NCBI RefSeq assembly: GCF_011682065.1
Contig: NZ_VUYU01000017.1
Coordinates: 1-64,000, forward strand
DNA from: Massilia rubra
Lineage (GTDB): Bacteria > Pseudomonadota > Gammaproteobacteria > Burkholderiales > Burkholderiaceae_D
Length of the DNA stretch: 64,000 nt
Direction: 5' to 3'
Position numbers and translations under genes: made by a program
In this document: positions 45,202-54,059 of the stretch, one piece after another
Numbering within the stretch: the first letter of the stretch is position 1
How the letters are laid out: every line of letters begins with the position of its first letter
Notes under the pieces: generated by a model
What the model saw: only the letters and a program-made list of their open reading frames with translations
What the model was told of the DNA's origin: nothing
Database searches by the model: none

Positions 45202-47231
45202 TAAATGTTGTTCAGCAAACTTTTCAGGGTGGAGGCGAGCCCGGGAGCGGGCGGCCGGGCACTGTATTTGTGGGCACTGTAGAGGGCCAGGAAGCGCTTG
45301 ATGGCAGCCGTCTTGTCCGGCGCCAGGCTGCCTTGCGCAAGCCGGGCGGCGTAGGCGTTGGGGCCTTCGTCGGCGGCGCGCGCCATGCCAAGCTGGCTCA
45401 TCTTTCGACACAGGGCCGAGTATAGCGCATCGACCGGATCGGTCCCGCGCCGCAGCCGTACAGCGCGCCACAGCAGCAACAGCGCGCCGATGGCGGCCAG
45501 GATGGCAAGGCTGCGCCAGTGCGCCAGGCCGAGCTTGAGGCTGTCGAGAAAGCCGCTCTGGCGCTCCGGCGTGTAGTTCAGCACCCACTGGTTCCAGCCA
45601 TTGTTGACGGCGTCGAGGCGAAAGCGCAGTTGTTCGAGCAAGGCGTTGCGCTCGCCGCTCAAGCCGAGCAGCCCGCCCAGGCCGGCAAAAGCGGGCGGAT
45701 TTTGCGGCAGCGCGCTCGACAGGCCGCGCTGCACCCGTTCCGGCGCCACGGCGGCGGTGGGGTCGACCCGCAGCCAGCCACGCCCGGCGATCCAGACTTC
45801 GGCCCAAGCGTGCGCTTCCGACTGGCGCACCGACAAAAAGCCGTCGATGGGATTGAATTCGCCGCCCTGGTAGCCCATCACCACGCGCGCCGGCACGCCG
45901 GCGGCGCGCATCAGCACCGCGAAGGCGCTGGCGTAGTGCTCGCAAAAGCCGGCGCGTGTCCTGAACAGGAAGTCGTCGACCGAGTCGCGCCCCAGCAGCG
46001 GTGGCTGCAGCGTGTACGAAAACGGCTGGCTGGTAAACATCGCCAGGACCGCACGGACGCGCTGTTCGGGATCGCTCTGCGCCTGGCCGATGTTGGCGCC
46101 GGCCAGCAGCGCCCGCGGGTTGAAGCCGGCGGGCAGGTCCAGCCAGCGCGCGCGCTCGGCCAGTTCGGGGGTGTCGTCGAGGCTGTAATCGATGTGCGAA
46201 CTCATGTCGTAGCGCACGCGCTTGTCGAGCGCGGAACTGGTCGACAGTTCCAGTTCGTTCGACACATGCGCCGCATTGTCTTCCAGGACCGGCAGGCGGT
46301 CCGGCAGGTCGAGCGCGAACAGCCAGTTGTTCGACGAGGGCTCCAGGGTCAGTTCATAACGGATCGCCGGCCCGCGCACACGCATCGAAATCTGGTCGGC
46401 CACGCGGCGCGGCGCGCGCCGCACCTTGGTCCAGGTGCGCCCGTCGAACTCGCCCAGCACCACGCCGCGCCAGTACAGTTGCGCCTTCGATGGCGGCGGA
46501 TCGAGAAAGCGCACCTGGAACACCGGATCGTCCGATTGCGCCAGGTTCGACATATTCCCCGGCGCCATGCTGTTCGACAGGCCCATGCGAGCCCCCTGGG
46601 CGTCGCTCGGCATGCCCCACAGCGGCCCCTGGATGCGCGGGAATACGAAGAACAGCAGCACCGCCAGCGGCGCGGCCAGCAGGAACACGCGCGCGCCCAT
46701 CCACAGGCGCCGGCCCAGCGGCGGCACCGCGCCGGTGAACTGGAACGACAGCTGCGCGGTGAGCAGCGCAATGATCGAGGCGACCATCATCAAGGCCGTG
46801 AAAATGCTCTGCGAGTAGAAGAAATTGGTCAGCACCAGGAAGAACGACAGGAAGATCACCACGAACAGGTCGCGCCGCGCGTGCATTTCCAGCATCTTGA
46901 AGGCCACCAGCAGCACCAGCATGGCCACCCCGGCGTCGCGCCCGAACAGGGTCTTGTAACTCATGAACACGCCCGCCATGGCCGCCATCGACAGCGGCAG
47001 CAGCACCAGCGCCGACGGCATGCGCGTGCCGCGCAGGGTGGCCATGGCGCGCCACAGCAAGGTCAGGCCGCACAGGGCGGACACCCACAGCGGCAGGTGG
47101 CCGGCATGGGGCGAGAGCACCATCAACGCCGCCACCAGCAGCAGCAGGGTGTCGGCCTTGTCGCGCGGTAGCTGGGCGAGCAGGCGGGTCATGCCAGCGC
47201 CGCCCTGCGCGTTGGTCTTGAACGCGCTCAT
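45201..47231 (-). CDS. DUF3488 / transglutaminase-like membrane protein (TgpA-like)
   Basis: A 676-residue inner-membrane protein. N-terminal DUF3488 supplies about six TM segments to residue 200. A periplasmic transglutaminase-like domain (about 350-540) follows with catalytic Cys in TRAGFCEHYASAFAVLMR, His in EAHAWAEVW and Asp in RVDPTAAV, then a final TM segment and cytosolic tail. The layout equals Pseudomonas TgpA, an essential periplasmic transglutaminase-like protein thought to act on the cell wall. It overlaps the DUF58 gene upstream by 4 bp and mltB by 1 bp. Confidence 0.92.
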   Translation of the reverse strand: MSAFKTNAQGGAGMTRLLAQLPRDKADTLLLLVAALMVLSPHAGHLPLWVSALCGLTLLWRAMATLRGTRMPSALVLLPLSMAAMAGVFMSYKTLFGRDAGVAMLVLLVAFKMLEMHARRDLFVVIFLSFFLVLTNFFYSQSIFTALMMVASIIALLTAQLSFQFTGAVPPLGRRLWMGARVFLLAAPLAVLLFFVFPRIQGPLWGMPSDAQGARMGLSNSMAPGNMSNLAQSDDPVFQVRFLDPPPSKAQLYWRGVVLGEFDGRTWTKVRRAPRRVADQISMRVRGPAIRYELTLEPSSNNWLFALDLPDRLPVLEDNAAHVSNELELSTSSALDKRVRYDMSSHIDYSLDDTPELAERARWLDLPAGFNPRALLAGANIGQAQSDPEQRVRAVLAMFTSQPFSYTLQPPLLGRDSVDDFLFRTRAGFCEHYASAFAVLMRAAGVPARVVMGYQGGEFNPIDGFLSVRQSEAHAWAEVWIAGRGWLRVDPTAAVAPERVQRGLSSALPQNPPAFAGLGGLLGLSGERNALLEQLRFRLDAVNNGWNQWVLNYTPERQSGFLDSLKLGLAHWRSLAILAAIGALLLLWRAVRLRRGTDPVDALYSALCRKMSQLGMARAADEGPNAYAARLAQGSLAPDKTAAIKRFLALYSAHKYSARPPAPGLASTLKSLLNNI

Positions 47232-48235
47232 GGCGCCTCTCCCAGGCCGTGCAGGGCCAGCGCGCGCAGGCAGGCCGCCTGGTGCGCTTCGCCGCTGGAG
47301 GCCTCGAAATCGATGGCGCCGATGCGAAACGCGTAGGGCAGGGCGCGCTGTTCGGCCTCGAGCACCCAGCGCGTCATGCGCGACAGGCGCAGTTCCAGGT
47401 TCATGATGGACGGCAGGGCGTGAAAGTCGAGCACCAGCTCATCGATCGCGCCGCCTTCGAAATGCTTGGTCACCAGCTGGCCGCCGTCGGCCGGGTCGAG
47501 CCGCGCGATCTGGCGCCAGGCCATGTGGCGCATCGGGTCGCCCGGCTGGTAGCTGCGGATGCCGGCGAAGTCGTCGTGGCCGGCGTGGCCGTGGCCGTCG
47601 GCGCTCTCGACGCCCGACATCGGCAGCGGCGGCGCGTTTTCTTCGGGGAAGGGGTAGACCAGGGCGGACAGGTCCGGCTGCCAGTAGCTCCAGGCGCGCA
47701 ACAGGCCGAGCGGAAAACGGGTGGACAGGCGAATCCGCGGCGCCGCCAGCCAGCCGCGTTCGAGGCTCGGCGCCGACAGGATCACCGCGCTGCTGGCGCC
47801 GGCCGCCACGTCCGTCACGTGGCGCGCTTCGCCGGCCTCGATGAAGTCGATCCACAGCGCATACCGGTCCAGCTTGGTGCGGTTGACCACGTGCAGTTCG
47901 AACTGCGCCACTTCGCCGGCGAACACCGGCTGCGCGCGGCCCGGGCGCAGGTGCAGGTGCGCCATGTTTTTATAGGTCAGGAAAATGTCGACCATGGCGC
48001 AGGTGCCCATGGTGAAGGTCAGCGCAAAGCCCAGGCCGAGCGAATAGTTGATCGAACCGATCAGCAAGGTCAGGATCAGCGCGGCGAATCCCATGCCGGC
48101 CCCGCTGGGCAGGATGAACACGCGGCGCTGCGCCAGGAAGGTTTCGCCCGGATCGACCCCGCGCTTCTGGAACAGCCAGGTGTCCGCCTTGGCGCGTACC
48201 GCGGCGGGAATGAAACGTGTCAGCAAGGCGGCCAT
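47228..48235 (-). CDS. DUF58 domain-containing membrane protein
   Basis: A 335-residue protein with two N-terminal TM segments (about 42-62 and 65-85) and the DUF58 signature DDFAGIRSYQPGDPMRHMAWR. DUF58 proteins are regularly encoded with MoxR AAA ATPases and transglutaminases; the C-terminal part often resembles a von Willebrand A fold. Their role is thought to be assembly or quality control of a complex, but the substrate is unknown. It overlaps the downstream gene by 4 bp and lies 4 bp behind moxR. Confidence 0.9.
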   Translation of the reverse strand: MAALLTRFIPAAVRAKADTWLFQKRGVDPGETFLAQRRVFILPSGAGMGFAALILTLLIGSINYSLGLGFALTFTMGTCAMVDIFLTYKNMAHLHLRPGRAQPVFAGEVAQFELHVVNRTKLDRYALWIDFIEAGEARHVTDVAAGASSAVILSAPSLERGWLAAPRIRLSTRFPLGLLRAWSYWQPDLSALVYPFPEENAPPLPMSGVESADGHGHAGHDDFAGIRSYQPGDPMRHMAWRQIARLDPADGGQLVTKHFEGGAIDELVLDFHALPSIMNLELRLSRMTRWVLEAEQRALPYAFRIGAIDFEASSGEAHQAACLRALALHGLGEAP

Positions 48236-48239
48236 TGCC

Positions 48240-49160
48240 TCACACCGGCACGGATTTCTGCAATTGCAGGACCAGGTCGCGGCTGGCCAGCGCCACCCCG
48301 TGCGCCGACTTCAAGGGACGCAGGCGGTGCGCGCACACCGGCACCAGCACCGCCTGGATATCTTCCGGCACCACGTGGTCGCGCCCTTCCATGGCGGCCC
48401 AGGCGCGCGCGGCCTGCAGCAGCGCGATCGAGGCGCGCGGCGACAAGCCTTCGGCGAACATGCCGTTCTGGCGCGAGGCCTGGGCCAGCGCCTGCACATA
48501 ATCGATCAGCGAGGCCGAGGTATGGATTTCGCGCAGCGCCTTTTGCGCCACCGTCAGTTCGGCCGGCTGCATGGCCGCCGGCAAGGTCTTGAGCATGCTG
48601 CGGCGGTCCTCGCCCATCAGCAGCGCGCGTTCGGCGGCGGCGTCGGGGTAGCCGAGCGACAGGCACATCAAAAAGCGGTCCAGCTGCGACTCGGGCAGCG
48701 CGAAGGTGCCCACCTGGTGCAGCGGATTTTGCGTGGCGATGACGAAAAACGGCGCCGGCAGGGCGCGCGTGACCCCGTCGGCGGTCACCTGGCGCTCTTC
48801 CATCGCCTCTAACAGGCCCGATTGGGTCTTCGGCGTGGCGCGGTTGATTTCGTCGGCCAGCAGCACTTGCGTGAAGATCGGGCCCGGATGGAACACGAAG
48901 CCGTTCTTTTCGCGTTCGTACACCGAAATGCCGGCCACGTCGGCCGGCAGCAGGTCGCTGGTGAACTGCACGCGGTTGAATTTGAGGCCCAGCGAGATCG
49001 CCAGCGCGTGCGCCAGGGTGGTCTTGCCGACACCGGGCACGTCTTCGATCAGCAGGTGGCCGTTGGCCAGCAGGCAGGTCAGCGCCTGGCGCACCTGCAA
49101 GTCCTTGCCGACGACAATCTGGCTGACCTGGCGGGCGACGGCGTGCATCTTTTTGAACAT
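48240..49160 (-). CDS. MoxR family AAA+ ATPase
   Basis: A 306-residue AAA+ ATPase. Walker A is EDVPGVGKTTLAHALA, Walker B VLLADEINRATPKTQSGLLEAMEE, sensor 1 FFVIATQNP, with the MoxR C-terminal helical lid. MoxR proteins act as chaperones that activate partner complexes. It heads the operon moxR - DUF58 - transglutaminase - mltB. The ATG at 49160 (MFKKMHAVARQVSQIVVGK) gives the normal N-terminus; an upstream extension and an ATG at 49148 are less and equally possible, respectively. Confidence 0.93.
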   Translation of the reverse strand: MFKKMHAVARQVSQIVVGKDLQVRQALTCLLANGHLLIEDVPGVGKTTLAHALAISLGLKFNRVQFTSDLLPADVAGISVYEREKNGFVFHPGPIFTQVLLADEINRATPKTQSGLLEAMEERQVTADGVTRALPAPFFVIATQNPLHQVGTFALPESQLDRFLMCLSLGYPDAAAERALLMGEDRRSMLKTLPAAMQPAELTVAQKALREIHTSASLIDYVQALAQASRQNGMFAEGLSPRASIALLQAARAWAAMEGRDHVVPEDIQAVLVPVCAHRLRPLKSAHGVALASRDLVLQLQKSVPV

Positions 49161-49336
49161 GGCGGTTATCTTTACAGTGTACGGTGGGTGGTCGTGCGCA
49201 CCGGCGTGGGGCACGGCATGGTAGATTAGCGCCTTCGGCACCACTACTGCGTCATCACGACCCGTTTCTCCAAGATTCTATGCGAGAACGGCGTTTCCGG
49301 TGCAACATTGATGACGCCGCTAATGAAATCACGCAC

Positions 49337-50269
49337 ATGAGCACAGCCATTTACAGCCACCCCGATTGCAGCCGCCACGACATGGGCGAATGGCATCCGG
49401 AGTCGCCCGCGCGCCTGCAGGCGATCGAAGACCAATTGATCCTGGCCCGCATCGATGGCCTGGTCGAGCGGCGCGAGGCGCCGCTGGCCGAAATTCCCGC
49501 CATCGGCCGCAATCACACCCTGGAAGCGATCGCGCTGGTGCGCGACAATACGCCCACCACCGAAGGCGATGTGTATCCCCTCGATGGCGACACCTCGCTC
49601 TGTTCGCACAGCTACCAGGCCGCCCTGCGCGCCGCCGGCGCCGCGCTGGCCGCCACCGACGCCGTCATCGCAGGCAGCATTTCCAACGCCTTCTGCGCCA
49701 TCCGCCCGCCTGGCCACCACGCGCTGCCGACCGAGCCGATGGGCTTCTGCCTGTTTAACAACGTGGCCATCGCCGCGCGCCACGCGCTCGACTCGCACGG
49801 CCTGGCGCGGGTGGCGATCATCGACTTCGACGTCCATCACGGTAACGGCACCGCCGAATCGTTTCGCGACGATCCGCGCGTGCTGATGGCCAGTTTTTTC
49901 CAGCATCCGTTTTATCCGTACACCGAGCCGGAGCCGCAAACGGCCACCTGCGTGAACATTCCGGTACCCGCGCGCAGCGGCGGCGACGTGGTGCGCAAGC
50001 TGGTCACCGAGCACTGGCTGCCGGCGCTGCACGACTTCAAGCCCGAGATGATCTTCATTTCGGCCGGCTTCGACGCCCACCGCGAGGACGACGTCGGCGG
50101 CATGGGCCTGGTCGAAGCCGATTACGCCTGGATCACGCGCGAAGTGATGACCGTGGCGCGCCTGTACGCGCAAGGGCGCATCGTCAGCTGCCTGGAAGGG
50201 GGCTACAACCTGTCGGCGCTGGGGCGCAGCGTGGCGGCGCATATCAAGGTATTGGCCGAGCTGGAGTAG
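49337..50269 (+). CDS. Histone deacetylase family protein
   Basis: A 310-residue arginase/deacetylase-fold protein beginning MSTAIYSHPDCSRHDMGEWHPE. The zinc site and catalytic His pair of the HDAC/acetylpolyamine amidohydrolase family are seen in RPPGHHALPTEPMGFCLFNN, IIDFDVHHGNGT and ISAGFDAHREDDVGG. Bacterial members deacetylate polyamines or other small amides, or proteins such as acetyl-CoA synthetase; which applies here is unknown. The ATG at 49337 lacks a good SD, and an ATG at 49280 is in frame. Confidence 0.9.
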   Translation: MSTAIYSHPDCSRHDMGEWHPESPARLQAIEDQLILARIDGLVERREAPLAEIPAIGRNHTLEAIALVRDNTPTTEGDVYPLDGDTSLCSHSYQAALRAAGAALAATDAVIAGSISNAFCAIRPPGHHALPTEPMGFCLFNNVAIAARHALDSHGLARVAIIDFDVHHGNGTAESFRDDPRVLMASFFQHPFYPYTEPEPQTATCVNIPVPARSGGDVVRKLVTEHWLPALHDFKPEMIFISAGFDAHREDDVGGMGLVEADYAWITREVMTVARLYAQGRIVSCLEGGYNLSALGRSVAAHIKVLAELE

Positions 50270-50348
50270 CCGCATTCGCCCGATTTACGGCGCAGCGGGC
50301 CAGCCCCCGGTAAAATAGCGCCTTAAACGAGAATTCCGAAAGCACAGC

Positions 50349-51296
50349 ATGTCGATACAATGGTACCCGGGCCACATGAACGCCGCCCGCAAGAAGGCGG
50401 CCGAACAGATGGAGAACACCGATCTGGTGATCGAGGTGCTCGACGCGCGCCTGCCCGAGGCGAGCTGCAACCCCATGGTCGAGGAACTGCGCCTGTTCCG
50501 CCAGCGTCCCTGCCTCAAGATCCTCAACAAGGTCGACCTGGCCGATCCGGCCGCCACCGCCGCCTGGAGCGCCTACTACAACGCCCAGGAAGGCGTGACC
50601 GCCTACGCCATGACCACCAAGAAGCCCGGCGACGTGGCCAAGATCCCGGACCTGTGCCAGTCGCTGGCGCCGCACCGGGGCGTGCCCACCAAGCCGCTGC
50701 GCATCATGATCATGGGTATTCCCAACGTCGGTAAATCGACGCTCATGAACGCGCTGCTGAAAAAGAAGGTGGCCAAGGTGGGCGACGAGCCGGCCGTGAC
50801 CAAGATGCAGCAGAAGCTTTACCTCGGCAAGAACATCATCCTGGTCGATACCCCCGGCATGCTGTGGCCGAAAATCGCGCTCGCCAGCGATGGCCTGATG
50901 CTCGCCGCCAGCCACGCCATCGGCTCGAACGCCCTCATCGAAGATGAAGTGGCGGTGTTCCTGGCCGACGAACTGCTGGTGCGCTACCCGGCGCTGCTCA
51001 CCGCGCGCTATGGCTTCAAGACCGAAGGCATGGACGGCATCGCCGTGGTCGAAGGCGTGGCGGCGCGGCGCGGCTACCGCCAGAAGGGCGGCGACCTCGA
51101 TTTCGAAAAAGCCTCGCACATCTTCCTGCAGGATTACCGCACCGGCGCGCTCGGGCGCATCAGCCTCGAAACGCCGGAAACGCGTGCCGTGCGCCTGGCC
51201 CAGCACGCGGCCGAGATGGCCGCCAAGGCGGCCAAGGCAGCGGCCATCGCGGCCGAAAAAGCGGCCAATTCGGCGCGCGGCAAGCGCGGCACCTGA
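50349..51296 (+). CDS. ylqF: Ribosome biogenesis GTPase YlqF/RbgA
   Basis: A 315-residue circularly permuted GTPase: G4 (LNKVDLAD) precedes G1 (GIPNVGKSTLMNAL) and G3 (DTPGML), as in the YlqF/RbgA family. MSIQWYPGHMNAARKK is the conserved start. RbgA promotes late 50S subunit assembly. The C-terminal 40 residues form an Ala/Lys-rich tail (AAKAAKAAAIAAEKAA) longer than the core needs. It lies 80 bp after the deacetylase gene. Confidence 0.95.
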   Translation: MSIQWYPGHMNAARKKAAEQMENTDLVIEVLDARLPEASCNPMVEELRLFRQRPCLKILNKVDLADPAATAAWSAYYNAQEGVTAYAMTTKKPGDVAKIPDLCQSLAPHRGVPTKPLRIMIMGIPNVGKSTLMNALLKKKVAKVGDEPAVTKMQQKLYLGKNIILVDTPGMLWPKIALASDGLMLAASHAIGSNALIEDEVAVFLADELLVRYPALLTARYGFKTEGMDGIAVVEGVAARRGYRQKGGDLDFEKASHIFLQDYRTGALGRISLETPETRAVRLAQHAAEMAAKAAKAAAIAAEKAANSARGKRGT

Positions 51297-51336
51297 CCAA
51301 TGATCGCCTTTCCGGGAAATCCGGAAGGGCTTCCGA

Positions 51337-51897
51337 ATGGAACTTCCCATGCGTGCAGCGCGTCCCCCTGCGATCTATACCGACACCAGGCAGCTTGCGT
51401 GGATGTTGCTGCCGTCAAGCGCGATCATCATCGCCTTGGGCGCGCGCGCGCTCAGTCAGGGCGAGAAGGGCTTTGCGGCCTTTTTCCTGGCGCTCGGCGT
51501 GTGGGCCGCCGTGATGTGCATTTGCCAGTTTGCGAGCAATGGCAAGCAGGCATCGATGACGGTCGGCGACGAGGGCGTCAGTTTTGCCGACGGCACCGTT
51601 GTTCCTTTCCGCGATGTGCAGAACATCACCGTGACGGAGCAATTTGGCCAGATGCCGGTGCAGTGCCTGTCGATTATCTTTTACGTGGGGCCGGAGGTGC
51701 CGGTCAAACAGGGCGGGCGCAGCTTGCGCAGGTCTTTTATGTTGTCGCATGTGTACGGCAATATCAGCTTCGTCGGCAAGCGCAGGATGTTTTGCTTCAT
51801 GACCCCGGGCTTGCGCATCATGGGCGGCAAGATGCAGAACGACGACGACGTCAGCGCGGAATTGTTCGGCCGCTTCGAGGCTTTTCAACAGCGCTGA
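51337..51897 (+). CDS. Two-TM protein with PH-like cytosolic domain (paralogue A)
   Basis: A 186-residue protein with two TM helices (about 19-38 and 44-64) and a soluble domain of about 110 residues with bPH-like strands (SMTVGDEGVSFADGTVVPFRDVQNITV, GNISFVGKRRMFCFMTPGLR). It is clearly related to the gene at 54060-54611: both share 'R.PP.AYTD', 'DxGV', 'VPF.DV', 'VKQ.GR', 'GNIS..GK..M..FMTPGLR' and the C-terminal F-R-F-x-x-F-Q-x-R. Function is unknown. SD GGAAGGG precedes the ATG at 51337; another in-frame ATG lies at 51349. Confidence 0.78.
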   Translation: MELPMRAARPPAIYTDTRQLAWMLLPSSAIIIALGARALSQGEKGFAAFFLALGVWAAVMCICQFASNGKQASMTVGDEGVSFADGTVVPFRDVQNITVTEQFGQMPVQCLSIIFYVGPEVPVKQGGRSLRRSFMLSHVYGNISFVGKRRMFCFMTPGLRIMGGKMQNDDDVSAELFGRFEAFQQR

Positions 51898-52013
51898 ACC
51901 ACCATTGTCCTGGCGCTGCGCCTATTTAGCGCTGTTCAAGGTCGCCAGCTCCGCTTTGATGGCCCTGGCTGCGGCGCTCCTGCCCTGGCGGGCATACAGC
52001 GCCGCCAGGCTGT

Positions 52014-53450
52014 TCAAGCTGGCCACCAACATGGCGTCATCCCGCGTGCCGCCGGCGGATTGCCTGGCGATTGCCACCAGCGCCGTGTAGTGTGCGCCAG
52101 CTTGCCCTGCGCGGCCGCCAGGTCCGCCAGTTCGAGGCGTGCCTCGACCGCGTTCGGATGATCGGCGCCCAGGTCCTGCTCGGCGATCGCGTACGCGCTC
52201 TGCTGGAGCTGCTCGGCTTGCGCCAGCATGCCCCTGGAGCGCAGCAGGACGCCAAGGCCATACGAGGCATGGCCGACCAGGGGCGAGTTGCCCGACTTTT
52301 TATCTTTCAACAATGCCAGCGCACGCCGATACTGCGCCTCCGCCTCGTCCAGCCTTTGCTGGCTGTGGTAAAGCTCGCCAGAAGAAATCAGCAGGAAAAT
52401 GAGGGCATTTTGCTGCGCGAGCATCTCGCCGCGCGCCGCCTCGAGGGCGCGTTGCCGCGCCGGTTCGCCCTCCGCCGCCGCAGTTGCGGGAGCGCTCCCG
52501 AGTCGCGTGAGTGCCCCGGCCAGGCTCGCTTGCTTCGCCTGCGCCGCGCGCAACTGCTCGTCCATCTTCCCGATGGCGCCCGCCAGGTCGCCGCGCCGGT
52601 ACAGGGCGGCCACGCCGCCATCGCGCTCCAGCGGCGACAAAGCCGCCACCTGGACCTTGCGGCCGGTGGCCGCGACCAGCTGGCGGGCGCGCTCGCGCTG
52701 CTTGTCGCCCTCGTCCAGGCGCCCCAGGGCATACAGCGCGGCGGCGTGGTCATTGAGCGCACCGATCAACGAACCCGCGTGCGCCGCCGCGCCGCTGTCG
52801 ATATGGCGCAGCGCCGTGCGCGCGTATTGCTCCGCCATGTCGAAAGCGCGGTAGCGGTAGGCCAGATCGCCCAGATCGAGGTACAGCGCGGGCTCTTGCG
52901 CGCCGAGCGCCGGCGCGGCCGCCAGCGCGGCGGCCATCCGCTGATACAGCGGCGCGGCCAGCGACGCCTGCCTGTTGACGCGATACAACTTCGTCAGGTC
53001 GCTCATGATGCCGATGGTGACAAGATGGCGGTCGCCGGCGGACCCGAACGCCATGCCGAAGGCGATGTTGTACAAGGCTTGCGCGCCGTCGCAGTCGGTT
53101 TGCCGATGATATCGTTGGGCCTGTTGCCTGATGCGCGCGGCCAATTCGATCGACGGCTTCTGGCGCTCCCAGATGCCGCTCACGATCTTTGTCGTGGCGG
53201 CCGAATCGGTAAAACGTCCACGGCTAAACTGAACCAGTGCAAAGGTTTGGATGGCATCCACATTGGCCAGGTCCGCCTTTATCAGACCATGTTTGACGGC
53301 CAGTTCGGTGAGGGGCGCCATGGCATGCGCCTGCACGCCCGGCCGCTGCGCCGAATTGCGCGATTCGCAATGAAACGATGTCAGCGCGCGCTGCTCCGCC
53401 CCGACGGCGCACAAGGGCAGGCAGAGAGCCAGGGCGAGAATGTGTTTCAT
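52014..53450 (-). CDS. TPR repeat protein with signal peptide (frameshifted 3' end)
   Basis: As read, 478 residues: signal peptide MKHILALALCLPLCAVGA, then several tetratricopeptide repeats (for example LYLDLGDLAYRYRAFDMAEQYARTALRHID and SSGELYHSQQRLDEAEAQYRRALALL). The last about 25 residues (TTRRWWQSPGNPP...) are unlike a TPR. Shifting frame at 52085-52094 restores YTALVAIARQSAGG ... DAMLVASLNSLAALYARQGR and a natural stop at 51922-51924. The gene therefore probably spans 51922-53450 and carries a 2-base insertion (AC repeat) or sequencing error. It overlaps the TonB-C gene by 4 bp (ATGA) and is probably translated with it. It is likely a periplasmic protein-interaction scaffold. Confidence 0.75.
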   Translation of the reverse strand: MKHILALALCLPLCAVGAEQRALTSFHCESRNSAQRPGVQAHAMAPLTELAVKHGLIKADLANVDAIQTFALVQFSRGRFTDSAATTKIVSGIWERQKPSIELAARIRQQAQRYHRQTDCDGAQALYNIAFGMAFGSAGDRHLVTIGIMSDLTKLYRVNRQASLAAPLYQRMAAALAAAPALGAQEPALYLDLGDLAYRYRAFDMAEQYARTALRHIDSGAAAHAGSLIGALNDHAAALYALGRLDEGDKQRERARQLVAATGRKVQVAALSPLERDGGVAALYRRGDLAGAIGKMDEQLRAAQAKQASLAGALTRLGSAPATAAAEGEPARQRALEAARGEMLAQQNALIFLLISSGELYHSQQRLDEAEAQYRRALALLKDKKSGNSPLVGHASYGLGVLLRSRGMLAQAEQLQQSAYAIAEQDLGADHPNAVEARLELADLAAAQGKLAHTTRRWWQSPGNPPAARGMTPCWWPA

Positions 53451-53869
53451 TCGAGCGAGAAGACGAAACGGCTCCCGCCATAACCGCGGACAGGCTTGCC
53501 ATTGATTGTCGCCGGGCGAAATTTGCAGGTCAGGAAACCGGCAAGTGCCGCGTTGTCGAGCTTGCGGAACCCGCTGCTGCGTGCGATGGACTTTTTCAGG
53601 ATCGTCCCATCCGCGGCAATCTTGAACCACACGTTGACCGTACCGGTTTCGTTATCCCGCACCGAGTCATTGGGATAATACGGCTTTTCGCATGCATCGA
53701 ACGAGACCGGCTCGGCGGATTGTTCGACGCGCGCAAAGCGCGGCACGAAGGGGCGCACGGCGGGGGAGGCGGCCGCCGTCACAACGGGCCTGGCCCTGGC
53801 AGCGGCCGGCGGTAACGCTGCCGCCACGGACAGGACGAGCGCCGCGCATGCTTGCTTGTGTATTTGCAT
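53447..53869 (-). CDS. TonB C-terminal domain protein
   Basis: A 140-residue protein with an N-terminal hydrophobic segment (about 8-24, signal peptide or anchor), a short Ala/Pro/Arg-rich linker and a TonB-C domain (TGTVNVWFKIAADGTILKKSIARSSGFRKLDNAALAGFLTCKFRP ... RFVFSLE). It resembles the protein at 17113-17460 in domain sequence and size. It lacks the long Pro-rich periplasm-spanning region of a full TonB. It is translationally coupled to the TPR gene, suggesting a TPR/TonB-C partner pair rather than iron-uptake energising. The start at 53869 gives the best signal sequence. Confidence 0.8.
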   Translation of the reverse strand: MQIHKQACAALVLSVAAALPPAAARARPVVTAAASPAVRPFVPRFARVEQSAEPVSFDACEKPYYPNDSVRDNETGTVNVWFKIAADGTILKKSIARSSGFRKLDNAALAGFLTCKFRPATINGKPVRGYGGSRFVFSLE

Positions 53870-54059
53870 GCGGCGATTATAGCGCTCAGCGCCGCCGGCA
53901 TCAGGCCCCGGATTTACAAGAAATAGTTCGACGATGTATTTATGGAAGGGAAAGGTGAAACGCGGCGATGTAAAGACGCCATGCATTATTAGCGGGGCGC
54001 GGGGAATACTTGTCATTCATTAAAATGTTATACTTCGCGCCATTTTTAGTGGAGTTTAT

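Noticed and set aside
45204-45945. N-terminal extension of mltB through the transglutaminase gene
   Set aside because: The long frame upstream of 45201 is a shadow of the transglutaminase gene; the signal peptide at 45201 marks the true start.
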